Part shown: positions 18,275-29,169 of the stretch, piece by piece
How positions within the stretch are numbered: the stretch's first letter is position 1
How the letters are laid out: each line of letters begins with the position of its first letter
Assembly: GCF_003205495.1 (NCBI RefSeq)
Contig: NZ_QJRX01000004.1
Location: 186,764-250,763, forward strand
Direction of reading: 5' to 3'
DNA length: 64,000 nt
Source of the DNA: Aquipseudomonas alcaligenes
GTDB lineage: Bacteria; Pseudomonadota; Gammaproteobacteria; Pseudomonadales; Pseudomonadaceae
Notes under the pieces: model-generated
The model's database searches: none
What the model saw: only the letters and a program-made list of their open reading frames with translations
Told to the model about the DNA's origin: nothing
Translations under genes and position numbers: made by a program

Positions 18275-18810
18275 CCGCGGCTCTCGCAGGGCACAGCCTG
18301 CTTCAAGTGCGGGACGAAGTTGCAGGGCCGGTGGCGATTGTCCAGCTGCTCGCCGAGGATGCCGTCCCAGGCGGTGCGGCAGGCATTGGTCGAGCCCGGC
18401 AGGCAGCACACCAGGGTGCCGTTGGCCAGGCCGGCCAGGGCGCGCGACTGCATGGTGGATGTACCGATATCGGCCACCGAAATCTGCCGGAAGTACTCGC
18501 CGAAGCCATCCACCTGCTTGTCCAGCAGGCAGGCCACGGCCTCGGGCGTGCTGTCGCGGCCGGTGAAGCCGGTGCCGCCGGTGATCAGCACCACCTGCAC
18601 CTCATCCTCGGCGATCCACTGCGCCACCTGGGCGCGGATGCGGTAGAGATCGTCCTTGAGCAGCACCCGCGCGGCCAGGTGATGGCCAGCGGCGCTGAGG
18701 CGATCGACGAACAGCTGGCCGGAAGTGTCGGTGTCCAGGGTTCGGGTATCGCTGACGGTAAGAACGGCGATGTTCAGCGGCACGAAAGCCGCCTCGGCCT
18801 TGTGGCTCAT
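18271..18810 (-). CDS. moaB: Molybdenum cofactor biosynthesis protein MoaB (MogA/MoaB family)
   Basis: 179 residues from ATG 18810. The MoCF-binding fold is shown by [20 protein letters not shown], the catalytic-region motif [19 protein letters not shown] and [16 protein letters not shown]. Family role: adenylylation of molybdopterin before MoeA inserts molybdate, although E. coli MoaB itself is not essential. It is translationally coupled to moeA (4-bp overlap) and starts 67 bp from divergent mobA. An apparent longer frame upstream to 19053 overlaps mobA and is rejected. Confidence 0.93.
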   Translation of the reverse strand: MSHKAEAAFVPLNIAVLTVSDTRTLDTDTSGQLFVDRLSAAGHHLAARVLLKDDLYRIRAQVAQWIAEDEVQVVLITGGTGFTGRDSTPEAVACLLDKQVDGFGEYFRQISVADIGTSTMQSRALAGLANGTLVCCLPGSTNACRTAWDGILGEQLDNRHRPCNFVPHLKQAVPCESRG

Positions 18811-18877
18811 GGCGTGGTCCGGTTGTGGCGAAAACTGGCCGGTGTTATACCACAGGCCCCGCACCAGAGCGCCCGCC

Positions 18878-19471
18878 ATGCCCCGCCCGCACCTGCCCCC
18901 CTGCTCCATCCTGCTGCTCGCCGGCGGCCGTGGCCAGCGCATGGGCGGGCGCGACAAGGGCCTGATCGAATGGCGCGGCCAGCCGCTGATCGCCCATCTG
19001 CACCGGGTGGTACGCCCACTGACCGACGACCTGATCATCTCCTGCAATCGCAACGCCGAGCGCTACGCGGCCTACGCCGACCGCTTGGTGAGCGATGCCG
19101 AGAGCGATTTCCCCGGGCCGCTGGCCGGCATCCTCGCCGGCCTCGGCGCCGCCCGCCATGACTGGCTTCTGGTGCTGCCCTGTGACGCCCCATTGATTGA
19201 TCACGCCCTGCTGCAGGCGCTGCGCGAAACGGCAGAAGACAACCCGGCAAAGCCGGTAATGGTGAAGCAGGACGAGCAGTGGCAGCCCATGTTCTGCCTG
19301 CTGCCCAGGTCTGCACTTGGACGGCTGCAAGAGGAGTGGCAAAAAGGTGAACGCAGCCCTCTGCGCACCCTGCTGCACCTGGATGCGCGCGCCTGCCGCT
19401 GCGCCCTGGACGACCCACGCCTGGCCAATCTGAATACCCCGCAACTGCTGTCACAAACCACACCGGGTTGA
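18878..19471 (+). CDS. mobA: Molybdenum cofactor guanylyltransferase MobA
   Basis: 197 residues. The start ATG 18878 gives the family N-terminus [24 protein letters not shown], whose LxGGxxxRMGGxDKGL element binds GTP; the following [12 protein letters not shown] and LPCDAP (metal-site Asp) are also typical. It transfers GMP from GTP to Mo-molybdopterin to make bis-MGD for DMSO-reductase-family enzymes such as nitrate reductase and formate dehydrogenase. It is divergent from moaB-moeA, forming a compact cofactor-maturation locus. Confidence 0.93.
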   Translation: MPRPHLPPCSILLLAGGRGQRMGGRDKGLIEWRGQPLIAHLHRVVRPLTDDLIISCNRNAERYAAYADRLVSDAESDFPGPLAGILAGLGAARHDWLLVLPCDAPLIDHALLQALRETAEDNPAKPVMVKQDEQWQPMFCLLPRSALGRLQEEWQKGERSPLRTLLHLDARACRCALDDPRLANLNTPQLLSQTTPG

Positions 19472-19531
19472 ACTTGAGCCGCAGGATTCCGTCAGACCAA
19501 CGGTACTCACTCGCAACTCAAGGAGTTACCC

Positions 19532-19753
19532 ATGAACCGACGGAAGCTGCCCATCCTCTTCGCCAGCCTCGGCTTCATTGCCCTCGCCGGCTGCTCGACC
19601 CCCAGCGTGATCACCCTCAACGACGGCAGCCAGATCCAGACCGTGGACACCCCGGAATTCGACGAGGACTCGGGCTTCTACGAGTTCGAACAGCTCGACG
19701 GCAAACCCGCGAAGATCAACAAGGATCAGGTCATTACCGTCAAGGAACTCTGA
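19532..19753 (+). CDS. Small YgdI/YgdR-family lipoprotein
   Basis: 73 residues. A lipoprotein signal peptide ends in the lipobox LAGC (cysteine at residue 21), so the mature protein is about 53 residues and lipid-anchored. The remainder (SVITLNDGSQIQTVDTPEF...YEFEQLDGKPAKINKDQVITVKEL) matches the small SH3-like YgdI/YgdR fold. The function of the family is unknown. ATG 19532 is preceded by AAGGAG. It is 60 bp downstream of mobA and may be read from its own promoter. Confidence 0.85.
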   Translation: MNRRKLPILFASLGFIALAGCSTPSVITLNDGSQIQTVDTPEFDEDSGFYEFEQLDGKPAKINKDQVITVKEL

Positions 19754-19802
19754 CGCGGCAGCCCACAGGGACGTGGGGCAAAAAAACTTTTCAGCTAACC
19801 CC

Positions 19803-19830
19803 TTGTGCAGCAAAACTTTTTCGGTAGAAT
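19803..19830 (+). promoter_or_regulatory. Sigma70-type promoter for tRNA-Pro
   Basis: TTGTGC (19803-19808), a 16-bp spacer and TAGAAT (19825-19830) lie 13 bp before the mature tRNA 5' end, and the discriminator is G+C rich (GCGCGCC) as in stringently controlled stable-RNA promoters. Confidence 0.5.
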
Positions 19831-19843
19831 GCGCGCCATCCTT

Positions 19844-19920
19844 CGGAGCGTAGCGCAGCTTGGTAGCGCGTCTCGTTCGGGACGAGAAGGTCGCTGGTTC
19901 GAATCCAGTCGCTCCGACCA
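19844..19920 (+). tRNA. tRNA-Pro (anticodon CGG)
   Basis: 77 nt with encoded CCA. Acceptor arms are CGGAGCG and CGCTCCG. The anticodon stem TCTCG/CGAGA encloses the loop TTCGGGA, giving anticodon CGG at 19878-19880. The T-loop GGTTCGAATCC is standard. Confidence 0.97.
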
Positions 19921-19949
19921 ATTCCCGAGTCGACATCAGTCGATTGAAA

Positions 19950-19977
19950 AAACCGGCCCTGGCGGCCGGTTTTTTTC
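19950..19977 (+). terminator. Rho-independent terminator after tRNA-Pro
   Basis: AACCGGCC (19951-19958) pairs with GGCCGGTT (19964-19971), followed by TTTTTT. An A tract on the other side could also make it work leftward. Confidence 0.85.
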
Positions 19978-19993
19978 GTTTCCACGCCATGAA

Positions 19994-20025
19994 AAAGCCC
20001 GCACGCCTCAATGGCTGCGGGCTTT
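19994..20025 (-). terminator. Rho-independent terminator after tRNA-Arg(CCT)
   Basis: On the minus strand AAAGCCCGCA and TGCGGGCTTT pair around a 12-nt loop and are followed by further T residues. It lies just downstream of the minus-strand tRNA-Arg. Confidence 0.75.
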
Positions 20026-20033
20026 GGGCATTC

Positions 20034-20110
20034 TGGCGTCCCAGAGAGGGGTCGAACCTCCAACCTTCCCCTTAGGAGGGGGATGCTCTATCCAATTGAG
20101 CTACTGGGAC
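20034..20110 (-). tRNA. tRNA-Arg (anticodon CCT)
   Basis: 77 nt with encoded CCA. Acceptor arms are GTCCCAG and CTGGGAC with discriminator G. The anticodon loop is CTCCTAA in a CCCCC/GGGG-type stem, so the anticodon is CCT, reading the rare AGG codon. It is convergent with tRNA-Pro. Confidence 0.96.
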
Positions 20111-20519
20111 ATGCGGCGCAGGCTCCCCTGCGGCCGGGCGGCATGTTAACGAGCGAGGGGCGTTTTGTCATGTGCTTCGCCAGAGGGCTGGGTACGAAAT
20201 TCGTCCCTGGGCGAATCTGCAGCAACCTGCCGTAGAAGTCAGGGCAGGAGCTCAAGCACGCGGCTTCCCGCAGGCACGGATACTGACCGGTACATCAGAT
20301 ATGCCTATCTGGACACATTTCAGACAACTGGTGCTGGCAAAGCGCCTGTATTCGGCCCACAATTCGACACGTAATTGGCGTCAAATAGTCGACCGACTAA
20401 ACGAACCGATGCGGTTACCGACTGAACGGCTAGTGCCTATCATGGTCAAAGCAGTGACAATTCAGTAGCTGAATGCCAGCATCGCTTTCCTGAACTAACC
20501 GGTTTAATGTATACGCCCT
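20111..20519. other. Intergenic region upstream of amrZ (409 bp)
   Basis: It holds the promoters of the minus-strand tRNA-Arg and of amrZ. The short frames inside have no family resemblance. I did not find a convincing AlgU-type (GAACTT...TCTGA) promoter, although GAACTA occurs at about 20492. A possible AmrZ operator is listed separately. Confidence 0.5.
20336..20349 (+). promoter_or_regulatory. Candidate AmrZ autoregulatory operator
   Basis: GGCAAAGCGCCTGT matches the remembered P. aeruginosa amrZ1 operator GGCAAAACGCCGGC at 11 of 14 positions and lies 171 bp upstream of the amrZ start. AmrZ is known to repress its own gene in P. aeruginosa. Confidence 0.45.
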
Positions 20520-20837
20520 ATGAAACAGGCCATCTATTCCAGCCGCACGGCTGACAAATTCGTAGTCCGCCTGCCCGACGGTATGCGTGAACGCATTGCC
20601 GACGTGGCGCGTAATCATCACCGCAGCATGAACTCGGAGATCATCGCTCGCCTGGAACAGAGCCTGTTCCAGGAAGATGCTCTGGGTGACGAGCTGAACC
20701 TGCGCCTGGACAGCCCCGAGCTGTCCCTGCACGAGCGCGAACTGCTGCAGCGCTTCCGCCAACTCTCGCGCCGCCAGCAGAACGCCCTGGTCGCCCTGAT
20801 CGCCCACGACGTGGAAATGGCCAGCGAAGAGGCCTGA
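20520..20837 (+). CDS. amrZ: Ribbon-helix-helix regulator AmrZ (AlgZ)
   Basis: 105 residues, Arc/MetJ family. The segment [44 protein letters not shown] is nearly the AmrZ sequence I recall: flexible arm, DNA-contacting beta strand (KFVVRL) and two helices. The C-terminal tetramerisation tail [35 protein letters not shown] also matches. P. aeruginosa AmrZ represses flagellar fleQ and some c-di-GMP genes and activates alginate and twitching. ATG 20520 gives a protein 3 residues shorter than the 108-aa homologue. It is monocistronic, with a terminator just after it. Adhesin, RsmA and diguanylate cyclase genes in the same window belong to the same lifestyle network. Confidence 0.9.
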   Translation: MKQAIYSSRTADKFVVRLPDGMRERIADVARNHHRSMNSEIIARLEQSLFQEDALGDELNLRLDSPELSLHERELLQRFRQLSRRQQNALVALIAHDVEMASEEA

Positions 20838-20857
20838 TTTCCACCAGCCAGACACAA

Positions 20858-20884
20858 AAAAGCCGGCATCAGCCGGCTTTTTCA
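20858..20884. terminator. Bidirectional terminator between amrZ and mgtE
   Basis: AAAGCCGGC and GCCGGCTTT pair around ATCA, with A runs on the left and T runs on the right. It lies between convergent stops 57 bp apart and serves both genes. Confidence 0.88.
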
Positions 20885-20894
20885 TTTCTACCCC

Positions 20895-22337
20895 CTACAG
20901 CAGGAACAGGGTGGCCAACCCAAGGAAGATGAAGAAGCCACCGCTGTCGGTCATCGCCGTGATCATCACGCTGGCCCCCATGGCCGGATCACGCCCCGTA
21001 CGCATCAGCGTCATGGGAATCAACACCCCCATCAATGCGGCGAGCAGCAGGTTGAGCGTCATGGCGGCGGTCATCACCAGGCCCAGCGACCAGCTACCGT
21101 ACAGACCATAGGCCACGGCGCCTATCACCCCACCCCAGAGCACGCCGTTGATCAGCGCGACCCCGAGCTCCTTACGCAGCAGGCGCGAAGTGTTGCCGGT
21201 GCTGACCTGATCCAGCGCCAGGGCACGCACGATCATGGTGATGGTCTGGTTACCCGAGTTGCCACCGATACCCGCCACGATCGGCATCAGGGCGGCCAAC
21301 GCCACCAGCTTCTCGATGGAGCCCTCGAACAGACCGATGACCCGCGACGCCAGGAACGCGGTGACCAGATTGATGGCCAGCCAGGCCCAGCGGTTACCGA
21401 CCGACTTCCACACCGAGGCGAAGATGTCTTCCTCCTCGCGCAGACCGGCCATGTTCAGCACTTCGCTCTCGCTCTCCTCGCGGATCAGGTCGACCATCTC
21501 GTCGATGGTCAGACGTCCGATCAACTTGCCATCCTTGTCCACCACCGGGGCTGAGATCAGGTCATAGCGCTCGAAAGCCTGCGCCGCATCGTGGGCATCC
21601 TCGTCCGGCTGAAAGCTCACCGGATCGCTGGCCATCACCTCGCCGACCTGCTTGTCCGGATCGTTGACCAGCAGGCGCTTGATCGGCAGCACGCCCTTGA
21701 GCACGCCGTCGTAGTCGACCACGAACAGCTTATCAGTGTGGCCCGGCAGCTCCTTGAGGCGGCGCAGGTAGCGCAGCACCACCTCCAGACTGACGTCCTC
21801 GCGGATGGTGACCATCTCGAAGTCCATCAGCGCGCCGACCTGGTCATCCTCGTAGGACAGTGCCGAGCGCACCCGCTCGCGCTGCTGGGCGTCCAGCGAC
21901 TCCATCAGCTCGAGGACCACGTCGCGCGGCAGCTCGGGCGCCAGGTCGGCGAGCTCGTCGGCATCCATCTCCTTGGCGGCAGCCAGGATCTCGTGGTCGT
22001 CCATGTCCGCGATCAGCGACTCGCGGACCGCGTCGGACACCTCCAGCAGGATGTCGCCATCGCGCTCGGCCTTGACCAGCTGCCATACGGTCAGGCGGTC
22101 ACCGAGCGGGAGGGCTTCGAGGATATGGGCGACGTCGGCGGAGTGCAGCTCATCGAGCTTGCGCTGCAGCTCTGCGAGGTTCTGCCGGTGGACCAGGTTT
22201 TCCACCAGATCGTGGTGCTGGCCTTCCTGACGGTGGGTCAGGTTTTCCACCACCTTGTGGCGGTGCAGCAGATCGACAACCTGGGCTAGGCGGTCCTGCA
22301 GGCTCTCTTGCGGCTTTTTGGCTTCTACTTCAGTCAT
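20895..22337 (-). CDS. mgtE: Magnesium transporter MgtE
   Basis: 480 residues. An N-terminal MgtE_N helical domain (about 30-135) is followed by two CBS domains (about 140-260) that sense cytosolic Mg, with the segment GEVMASDPVSFQPDEDAHDAA. The C-terminal five-helix membrane domain (about 320-480) contains PIVAGIGGNSGNQTITMIVRALA, the conserved pore/selectivity region of MgtE. It is a Mg2+ channel gated shut by high intracellular Mg. It is monocistronic, with a shared terminator downstream; no Mg riboswitch was recognised upstream. Confidence 0.94.
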   Translation of the reverse strand: MTEVEAKKPQESLQDRLAQVVDLLHRHKVVENLTHRQEGQHHDLVENLVHRQNLAELQRKLDELHSADVAHILEALPLGDRLTVWQLVKAERDGDILLEVSDAVRESLIADMDDHEILAAAKEMDADELADLAPELPRDVVLELMESLDAQQRERVRSALSYEDDQVGALMDFEMVTIREDVSLEVVLRYLRRLKELPGHTDKLFVVDYDGVLKGVLPIKRLLVNDPDKQVGEVMASDPVSFQPDEDAHDAAQAFERYDLISAPVVDKDGKLIGRLTIDEMVDLIREESESEVLNMAGLREEEDIFASVWKSVGNRWAWLAINLVTAFLASRVIGLFEGSIEKLVALAALMPIVAGIGGNSGNQTITMIVRALALDQVSTGNTSRLLRKELGVALINGVLWGGVIGAVAYGLYGSWSLGLVMTAAMTLNLLLAALMGVLIPMTLMRTGRDPAMGASVMITAMTDSGGFFIFLGLATLFLL

Positions 22338-22649
22338 ACGGCACGCTCCACCCCAGCAGCAGGGCGCGCCGCGGGGCTCAATCAGTCAGATCGGGCGAAA
22401 GGGAATTTGAGTAACTACTGGGTAAGTCCATGGTGGCTATCCACAAGCCCCGGCGGGGCTGACACAACAATGATAGCACCAGCCCCAGCCCCGAAGCGAC
22501 AAAATCAGGCTCAGAACAAACGCTTGCAGCGATTTCCTAGAGCAGGTCCCAAGCTATTTTTCCGACGCATGCACTGCATCACAGGACACGCTGGCGAGGC
22601 AGAAAAGCCGAGCTAGGATGAAGCCGGCAATCGTCAAGGAGGACGAACC
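22338..22649. other. Divergent intergenic region mgtE / DUF4124 gene (312 bp)
   Basis: It contains the promoters of both genes. No RNA gene, riboswitch fold or repeat was recognised. A plus-strand frame here (22308-22616) has no family features. Confidence 0.5.
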
Positions 22650-23144
22650 ATGCTGCGACTGATCTGCGCTGGAATCTGCGCACTCCTGCTCCCTCAGGCA
22701 AGCGCTTCCACCGTCTACCGCTGCGAAGACGCTAAAGGCCATATCACCTACACCCTGCACGGCTGCCCGGAACACGCAGAGCAGAAGCTGCAGGAAGCGC
22801 ACAACCCGACACCCGGGCAAGGCAAGGCCGTCCCCCTGGGCAAAACCGGCAAGAAACGCAGCCCAGCAAAAGACAAGACGAAGAGCGGACTGCAGGTGGT
22901 AGCCACGACAGGCACCTCGCAGAGCACCTGCGGCGAGGCACTCAGCAGCAGCGAGCGGCGGCGCGCGGTTATCCGCCAGCAGATTCGCAGCGGCATGAGC
23001 CAGCGCGACGTGGAGAATGCCCTGGGCAAACCGGACAAGGTCACCAGCAACAACGGCCAGACCCGCTACCACTATGCCGACGAGAAGGGCAATCGCCGCC
23101 AGGTGAGCTTCGACGAGTCGGGCTGCGTGAAGGGCAAACGCTGA
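22650..23144 (+). CDS. DUF4124-domain exported protein
   Basis: 164 residues; AAGGAGG lies just before ATG 22650. A signal peptide (MLRLICAGICALLLPQASAS) is followed by a DUF4124 domain (about 20-50, VYRCEDAKGHITYT with paired cysteines). A lysine/proline-rich linker leads to a C-terminal segment RRAVIRQQIRSGMSQRDVENALGKPDKVTSNNGQTRYHYADEKG, which resembles the SmpA/BamE-type outer-membrane-assembly motif. It is probably periplasmic. Function is unknown. It is monocistronic and runs toward the tRNA cluster. Confidence 0.8.
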   Translation: MLRLICAGICALLLPQASASTVYRCEDAKGHITYTLHGCPEHAEQKLQEAHNPTPGQGKAVPLGKTGKKRSPAKDKTKSGLQVVATTGTSQSTCGEALSSSERRRAVIRQQIRSGMSQRDVENALGKPDKVTSNNGQTRYHYADEKGNRRQVSFDESGCVKGKR

Positions 23145-23149
23145 AAAGA

Positions 23150-23179
23150 CAAAAGGCCCGCATCGCTGCGAGCCTTTTG
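23150..23179. terminator. Bidirectional terminator (DUF4124 gene / tRNA-Arg)
   Basis: AAAAGGC and GCCTTTT pair around an inner CGCA/TGCG stem. The A and T runs on either side allow it to end transcripts of both strands. Confidence 0.7.
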
Positions 23180-23184
23180 CTGTA

Positions 23185-23261
23185 TGGCGCACTCAGGAGG
23201 ATTCGAACCTCCGACCGCCCGGTTCGTAGCCGGGTACTCTATCCAGCTGAGCTATGAGTGC
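23185..23261 (-). tRNA. tRNA-Arg (anticodon ACG), copy 1
   Basis: 77 nt with CCA. Acceptor arms are GCACTCA and TGAGTGC with discriminator G. Anticodon loop CTACGAA between CCCGG-type stem arms gives ACG (wobble A read as inosine). It appears identical to the copy at 23334-23410. Confidence 0.97.
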
Positions 23262-23300
23262 GTGTGGCGCTTTTAGACCAGATCACCGCTGGTTGAAGCA

Positions 23301-23329
23301 AAATGGCTTGCATCGCTGCAAGCCATTCT
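23301..23329 (-). terminator. Hairpin between the two tRNA-Arg genes
   Basis: AATGGCTTGCA (23302-23312) and TGCAAGCCATT (23317-23327) form an 11-bp perfect stem with loop TCGC. On the minus strand it follows copy 2 and is followed by a short T tract. Confidence 0.6.
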
Positions 23330-23333
23330 AATA

Positions 23334-23410
23334 TGGCGCACTCAGGAGGATTCGAACCTCCGACCGCCCGGTTCGTAGCCGGGTACTCTATCCAGCTGAG
23401 CTATGAGTGC
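23334..23410 (-). tRNA. tRNA-Arg (anticodon ACG), copy 2
   Basis: Same 77-nt structure as copy 1: arms GCACTCA/TGAGTGC, loop CTACGAA, encoded CCA. The pair is a tandem duplication 149 bp apart, with an intervening hairpin. Confidence 0.97.
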
Positions 23411-23514
23411 GTGGGCTGCGCATTTTAGTGATCTTAACCGCCAGGTCAAGCACTTTTCCGAATCAGCTCAATAACTTATCGGACTTAGCGCAAACACAAC
23501 CAAGGTTGTGAATA

Positions 23515-23605
23515 TGGCGGAGAAGGGGGGATTCGAACCCCCGACACCCTTTTGAGGTGTACTCCCTTAGCAGGGGAGCGCCTTCGGCCACTCGGCCACC
23601 TCTCC
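23515..23605 (-). tRNA. tRNA-Ser (anticodon GCT)
   Basis: 91 nt with CCA and a long variable arm, as expected of a class II tRNA. Acceptor arms are GGAGAGG and CTTCTCC. The anticodon loop CTGCTAA lies between GGGAG-complementary arms, giving GCT. It is upstream of the tRNA-Arg pair and downstream of rsmA on the same strand. Confidence 0.96.
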
Positions 23606-23667
23606 GCAACACGGGGCGCATGATAACCATGTTTTCCCCGTTTGCAAAGCCAAAATTTCGAGAAAAA

Positions 23668-23853
23668 TTAGTGGCTTGGTTCGTCGCCTTTCTCTTTCTG
23701 GATGCGCTGGTAGATCTCTTCGCGGTGCACGGCGACTTCCTTCGGAGCATTGACGCCGATGCGCACCTGATTACCTTTCACGCCCAACACGGTGACGGTG
23801 ACATCATCACCCACCATCAGGGTCTCTCCGACCCGGCGAGTCAGAATCAGCAT
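23668..23853 (-). CDS. rsmA: Carbon storage/global post-transcriptional regulator RsmA (CsrA)
   Basis: 61 residues: [51 protein letters not shown]. The RNA-contacting residues L4 and R44 of CsrA are present. It binds GGA-containing hairpins near ribosome-binding sites and is titrated by RsmY/RsmZ-type RNAs. It lies between lysC and a tRNA-Ser/tRNA-Arg cluster, the standard Pseudomonas arrangement. The upstream lysC terminator suggests its own promoter in the 140-bp gap. Confidence 0.97.
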
Positions 23854-23994
23854 TCCTTTCTCCTTACGGATTCAATTACGGGACAACAGTCTGCAGAAAT
23901 AAAATGGTGGCAGCCCCGCGCATATCAAGTGCGACGCCTTCACCCAAGTATTGACCAGCCCGGACAAAAGGAAAGTTCCCCGCCAAACCGGCCA

Positions 23995-24029
23995 AAAAAG
24001 CGAAAGGCGCGGATCGCCGCGCCTTTCGG
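23995..24029 (-). terminator. Rho-independent terminator of lysC
   Basis: On the minus strand CGAAAGGCGCGG pairs with CCGCGCCTTTCG and is followed by TTTTTT. It starts 9 bp after the lysC stop. Confidence 0.9.
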
Positions 24030-24037
24030 GTAGAGCA

Positions 24038-25276
24038 TTACTCGGCCTGTCGGGCCGGAGCGTCCAGGTCGAAGGCGGTGTGCAGGGCGCGCACGGCCAG
24101 CTCCAGGTACTTCTCCTCGATGACCACGGAGACCTTGATCTCGGAGGTAGAGATCATCTGGATATTGATGGTTTCCTTGGCCAGAGCCTCGAACATGCGG
24201 CTGGCGACGCCTGCGTGGGAGCGCATGCCGACACCGACGATGGAAACCTTGGCGATGTTGGTATCGCCAATCACCTCGCGGGCACCCAGCTCGCGCGCGG
24301 TATTTTCCAGCACGGCCTTGGCGCTGTTGTAGTCGTTGCGGTGCACGGTGAAGGTGAAATCGGTGGTGTTATCGTGCGCCACGTTCTGCACGATCATGTC
24401 CACTTCGATGTTCGCGGCACTGATCGGACCGAGGATCTTGAAGGCCACGCCGGGGATATCCGGCACGCCACGGATGGTCAGCTTGGCTTCGTCGCGATTG
24501 AAGGCGATGCCGGAGATGATCGGCTGTTCCATGGATTCCTCTTCATCAAGGGTAATGAGGGTGCCCGGACCCTCCTGGAAGCTGTGCAGCACGCGCAGCG
24601 GGACGTTGTACTTGCCGGCGAACTCCACCGAGCGGATCTGCAGGACCTTGGAGCCGAGGCTGGCCATTTCCAGCATCTCCTCGAAGGTGATCTTGTCCAG
24701 GCGCTGAGCCTTGGGCACCACGCGCGGGTCGGTGGTATAGACGCCGTCGACGTCGGTGTAGATCTGGCACTCGTCGGCCTTCAGGGCCGCGGCCAGGGCC
24801 ACGCCGGTGGTGTCGGAGCCGCCACGACCGAGGGTGGTGATGTTGCCCTGCTCGTCCACCCCCTGGAAGCCGGCGACCACCACGACCTTGCCGGCCTTGA
24901 GGTCGGCACGGATCTTCTGGTCGTCGATCTGCAGGATGCGCGCCTTGGTGTGCGCGCTGTCGGTGAGGATGCGCACCTGGTTGCCGGTGTAGGACACCGC
25001 CGGCACGCCGCGCTGGATCAGGGCCATGGCCAGCAGGGCGATGGTCACCTGCTCACCGGTGGAAACCATCACGTCCAGCTCGCGCGGGACCGGCTGGCCG
25101 TCGCTGACCTGCTTGGCGAGGTCGATCAGGCGGTTGGTCTCGCCACTCATGGCGGAAACCACGACGACGATGTCGTCGCCGCGCTCGCGGAATTTCTTCA
25201 CCTTCTCGGCCACCTGCTGGATACGCTCCACGGTGCCGACTGAGGTGCCCCCAAACTTCTGTACGATCAAAGCCAT
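24038..25276 (-). CDS. lysC: Aspartokinase
   Basis: 412 residues from ATG 25276 (MALIVQKFGGTSVGTVERIQ). The amino-acid-kinase domain covers about 1-240, with KFGGTSV, SAMSGETNRL, FQGVDEQGNITTLGRGGSDTTG and VDGVYTTDPR. Two ACT regulatory domains follow (about 265-410). It phosphorylates aspartate, the first step to lysine, threonine, methionine and diaminopimelate, and is normally feedback-inhibited by lysine plus threonine. Length and monofunctionality match other Pseudomonas enzymes. It is downstream of alaS on the same strand. Confidence 0.96.
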   Translation of the reverse strand: MALIVQKFGGTSVGTVERIQQVAEKVKKFRERGDDIVVVVSAMSGETNRLIDLAKQVSDGQPVPRELDVMVSTGEQVTIALLAMALIQRGVPAVSYTGNQVRILTDSAHTKARILQIDDQKIRADLKAGKVVVVAGFQGVDEQGNITTLGRGGSDTTGVALAAALKADECQIYTDVDGVYTTDPRVVPKAQRLDKITFEEMLEMASLGSKVLQIRSVEFAGKYNVPLRVLHSFQEGPGTLITLDEEESMEQPIISGIAFNRDEAKLTIRGVPDIPGVAFKILGPISAANIEVDMIVQNVAHDNTTDFTFTVHRNDYNSAKAVLENTARELGAREVIGDTNIAKVSIVGVGMRSHAGVASRMFEALAKETINIQMISTSEIKVSVVIEEKYLELAVRALHTAFDLDAPARQAE

Positions 25277-25378
25277 GTCAAAAAGCCGCCTGATTCCTCG
25301 AAGGGCGCCCATTAAACCCGCATCGGGTCACACTGCCAAGGCCCGCCGGACGCACTGCGGGCCCTGCTTTCGCCGCCT

Positions 25379-28003
<2,625 letters not shown>

Positions 28004-28157
28004 TGATTTCATCCAGGCAAACGACAGCGCGGCAAACGCCGGCAAAGGGCCGCATTATATCGGCCCGGCGCTGCAGGGACAGCCCGTTTGCGGGGAATTT
28101 GGATAGAAAGCCTCTATCGGGCCACCTTGTGACCCGAATCCGCCACGCAGAGCGGTA

Positions 28158-29150
28158 TCAGAGCGAGGTGGGGACGATCAGGATGCCGGCGCGCAGGCCG
28201 TTCTTGACCTTGGGATTGGGGAAGATGATGCGCGCGCCCTCCTCCTCCACCAGCCAGCGGGTACCGGCGATGTCCTCGGCCAGGAGGAACCCCTGCTCCA
28301 GCTCGGTGAAGTTCTCGATGTCGGCCGGCAGGTGCAGCTTGAAGGCATCGCTGTGCTTGATCACCTCGCGCGACACGGCGAACAGCTGCATGCCATCCAG
28401 CGAGTCGGTCTGCGGCTCGCGGTTTTCCACCAGCTCGCACAGGCGCTTCTCCAGCAGGTCGAGGTTGACCTGCTGGTTCTGTCCGAACGGCCGCGCCTTA
28501 CCCAGCTCTAGGGTGAAGGCCTCGGCGCCCAGGCGCGCGTAGGTGTAAGAGCTGAAAGTGATTCCGGTCTTGCGCTGCAGCAGCACGGCGTCGATGCCGG
28601 CGGCGCGCAGGCGCGCCAGCTCGGCGCGCGAGTGCTGGCGACCCTCGACGTAGGGATAGAGGGCGAACTGCTCGATCTTCGAGCCACGGATCGCGGTATG
28701 CAGGTCGTAATGCAGGCGCGCCCGGCCGTCCTTGCTGAAAAAGGCGGCGGCATGGCGCTCCAGCTCGTTGGCGCGCAGCGCCTCGAAGCCGCTGCTCTGC
28801 TCGTGGCGGCCGTCGAACAGGCGGTTGATGTCTTGCTCCACGAAACGCTCGCCACGACGCATGGCCTCAGGGTTGCCGAGCAGGAACAGGATGCGCGCCC
28901 TGGGCATCAGCTGGCTGGAGGCGATGGCCTGCAGCAGGCGGTCGAGCAGCTCGATCGGCGCCGTCTCGTTGCCGTGGATGCCGGCCGACAACAGCAGGTC
29001 GAGGCCGCTGTCATCCTGAGCAGTGGGCGTCACTTCCAGCACGCCCTCGCCCAGCCAGTGCAGGCGCGCGCCCTCGCGGGTCAGCTGAATCTTCTCGGTC
29101 GGCTCGCGGCCGGCCAGGGTCAGTTCGAGCAGTTTGCCGAGGGCGAGCAT
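28158..29150 (-). CDS. astE: Succinylglutamate desuccinylase AstE/AruE
   Basis: 330 residues. The zinc carboxypeptidase-like M14 fold has metal ligands H59 and E62 in [12 protein letters not shown] and a third histidine in [11 protein letters not shown]. The catalytic Glu region is [31 protein letters not shown]. It hydrolyses N-succinylglutamate to succinate and glutamate, the last step of the arginine succinyltransferase pathway. It is last gene of the operon, 19 bp after the 94-aa gene. The 154-bp gap to alaS shows no clear terminator by eye. Confidence 0.94.
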   Translation of the reverse strand: MLALGKLLELTLAGREPTEKIQLTREGARLHWLGEGVLEVTPTAQDDSGLDLLLSAGIHGNETAPIELLDRLLQAIASSQLMPRARILFLLGNPEAMRRGERFVEQDINRLFDGRHEQSSGFEALRANELERHAAAFFSKDGRARLHYDLHTAIRGSKIEQFALYPYVEGRQHSRAELARLRAAGIDAVLLQRKTGITFSSYTYARLGAEAFTLELGKARPFGQNQQVNLDLLEKRLCELVENREPQTDSLDGMQLFAVSREVIKHSDAFKLHLPADIENFTELEQGFLLAEDIAGTRWLVEEEGARIIFPNPKVKNGLRAGILIVPTSL

Positions 29151-29169
29151 GGGATTACCTCAGTCGGGC

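Noticed and set aside
19844..23605. tRNA genes as a genomic-island attachment site
   Set aside because: No integrase, no duplicated tRNA 3' end as a direct repeat with foreign genes, and neighbours are core genes.
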